From Methanocella_A sp964548585 (GTDB taxonomy: Archaea > Halobacteriota > Methanocellia > Methanocellales > Methanocellaceae): a DNA stretch of 24,388 bases. The stretch covers positions 1-24,388 of the forward strand of contig CAZJRS010000054.1 of the NCBI GenBank assembly GCA_964548585.1, written 5' to 3'. A program made the position numbers and the translations under genes. Shown one piece after another: positions 23,748 to 24,388 of this stretch. Under the pieces are notes generated by a model. The model was not told the origin of the DNA, ran no database searches, and saw only the letters and a list, made by a program, of their open reading frames with translations. Each line of letters begins with the position of its first letter. Position 1 is the stretch's first letter.

Positions 23748-24388
23748 ATACAAATCAGCATACACGGCGCAGGCCGGGAAGTGGGTAGATCCGCTTTTAT
23801 GGTCGACGAAAAAATCTTACTGGACTTTGGCATCAAGCCTACCGATCCGCCTGAATACCCCCAGGGCATCATAAGGCCGGAACTGGTCGTCGTATCGCAC
23901 GGCCATCTTGATCACTGCGGTGTCGTCCCAAACCTCATGGATATGAAGCCCACTGTCCTGTCGACTCCCCCGACCAAACACCTTACCAGACTGTTGGGCG
24001 AGGATACTATGGAGATCGCCGAATCTTCACACTCCGTAATGCCCTTCGACCCGGCTGATCTGTCCCAGCTTTTACGCATGACTAAAGAGCTGGACTATCT
24101 CGATGACTACGATTGGAATAACTATACGATTACACTGCTCGACGCGGGCCATATACCCGGCAGTTCGCTGGTTCACGTGGGCGATGGCGAGAAGTCTTTA
24201 CTTTATACCGGGGACATCAAGAACACGGACACCCGGCTTCAGCGCGGATCGAAGATCCATTATCCCGAAGCAGACGCCCTCATGATCGAAAGCACTTACT
24301 TCGGCAAGGACCACCCGGACCGGAAGGCGCTTGAGCATAAGTTCATCGAATCCATCCGTTACACACTCGACATCGGCGGCAATGTCGT
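23748..24388 (+). CDS. beta-CASP metallo-beta-lactamase RNA nuclease (aCPSF2-like), 5' part
   Basis: A frame without stop that runs off the window; 213 complete codons are seen. The product starts (M)QISIHGAGREVGRSAFMV and has the metallo-beta-lactamase motif SHGHLDHCG, then DAGHIPGSS and YTGDIK, and MIESTYFG at the start of the beta-CASP part. These are marks of archaeal CPSF-type nucleases that trim or cleave mRNA 3' ends. No KH domains precede it, so it resembles aCPSF2 more than aCPSF1. There is no ATG, GTG or TTG between the in-frame stop at 23706 and the conserved GREVGRS. With SD GGAGGT seven bases upstream, ATA at 23748 is the best start. The true C terminus is beyond the window. Confidence 0.88.
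   Translation, partial: MQISIHGAGREVGRSAFMVDEKILLDFGIKPTDPPEYPQGIIRPELVVVSHGHLDHCGVVPNLMDMKPTVLSTPPTKHLTRLLGEDTMEIAESSHSVMPFDPADLSQLLRMTKELDYLDDYDWNNYTITLLDAGHIPGSSLVHVGDGEKSLLYTGDIKNTDTRLQRGSKIHYPEADALMIESTYFGKDHPDRKALEHKFIESIRYTLDIGGNV

Noticed and set aside
1..24388. CRISPR array, insertion sequence or prophage
   Set aside because: No spaced direct repeats of 24-40 bases, no transposase or integrase frame, and no terminal inverted repeats were seen. The only tandem repeats are those listed.

Overview
The window is archaeal and very probably comes from a methanogen of the Methanocella/Methanosarcina kind (class Methanomicrobia in the broad sense). The evidence is the archaeal RNA polymerase operon with split largest subunits (B''/B' and A'/A''), archaeal-type L30e, NusA, S12, S7, EF-2, EF-1alpha and S10, TATA-box promoters, GGAGGTGA-type Shine-Dalgarno (SD) sites, and N-glycosylation-rich secreted proteins. 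Placement at genus level is inference.

Layout. Left third (1-7.2 kb, mostly + strand): a 14-unit TPR protein; a short minus-strand lipoprotein made almost wholly of N-glycosylation sequons in 15-bp tandem repeats; threonine synthase; a minus-strand DUF2284 cysteine-rich protein; two paralogous DUF4013 membrane proteins with related promoter motifs; and a secreted protein with a Thr-Pro stalk. Middle (7.2-9.7 kb, minus strand): a membrane-anchored PQQ-sugar-dehydrogenase-like beta-propeller that converges on the secreted protein across a strong shared hairpin, then a two-gene unit of a Cache-HAMP receptor lacking any output domain and a 75-residue partner. Right (9.9-23.2 kb, minus strand): one long transcription-translation operon read from 23.2 kb downward: rpoH-rpoB''-rpoB'-rpoA'-rpoA''-rpl30e-nusA-rps12-rps7-fusA-tuf-rps10, preceded by tRNA-Lys(TTT). 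Several junctions overlap or are only a few bases apart. At the right edge a plus-strand beta-CASP RNA-processing nuclease begins and runs out of the window.

The informational operon is conventional in content, and nothing in the window is a clear new multi-gene defence or metabolic system. The unusual signals are smaller: (1) the nuclease has no ATG/GTG/TTG start, and a strong SD faces an ATA codon; (2) CAATGCG/CGCATTG half-sites cluster around the predicted start of the RNA polymerase operon; (3) a 27-bp tandem dyad repeat begins in the last codons of fusA and fills the fusA-tuf spacer; (4) a lipoprotein carries 13 consecutive sequons; (5) a HAMP-only receptor is paired with a small protein; (6) TAGG/CCTA motifs are shared by two DUF4013 promoters. 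Several gene starts were moved from the longest ORF to an internal start on SD evidence.
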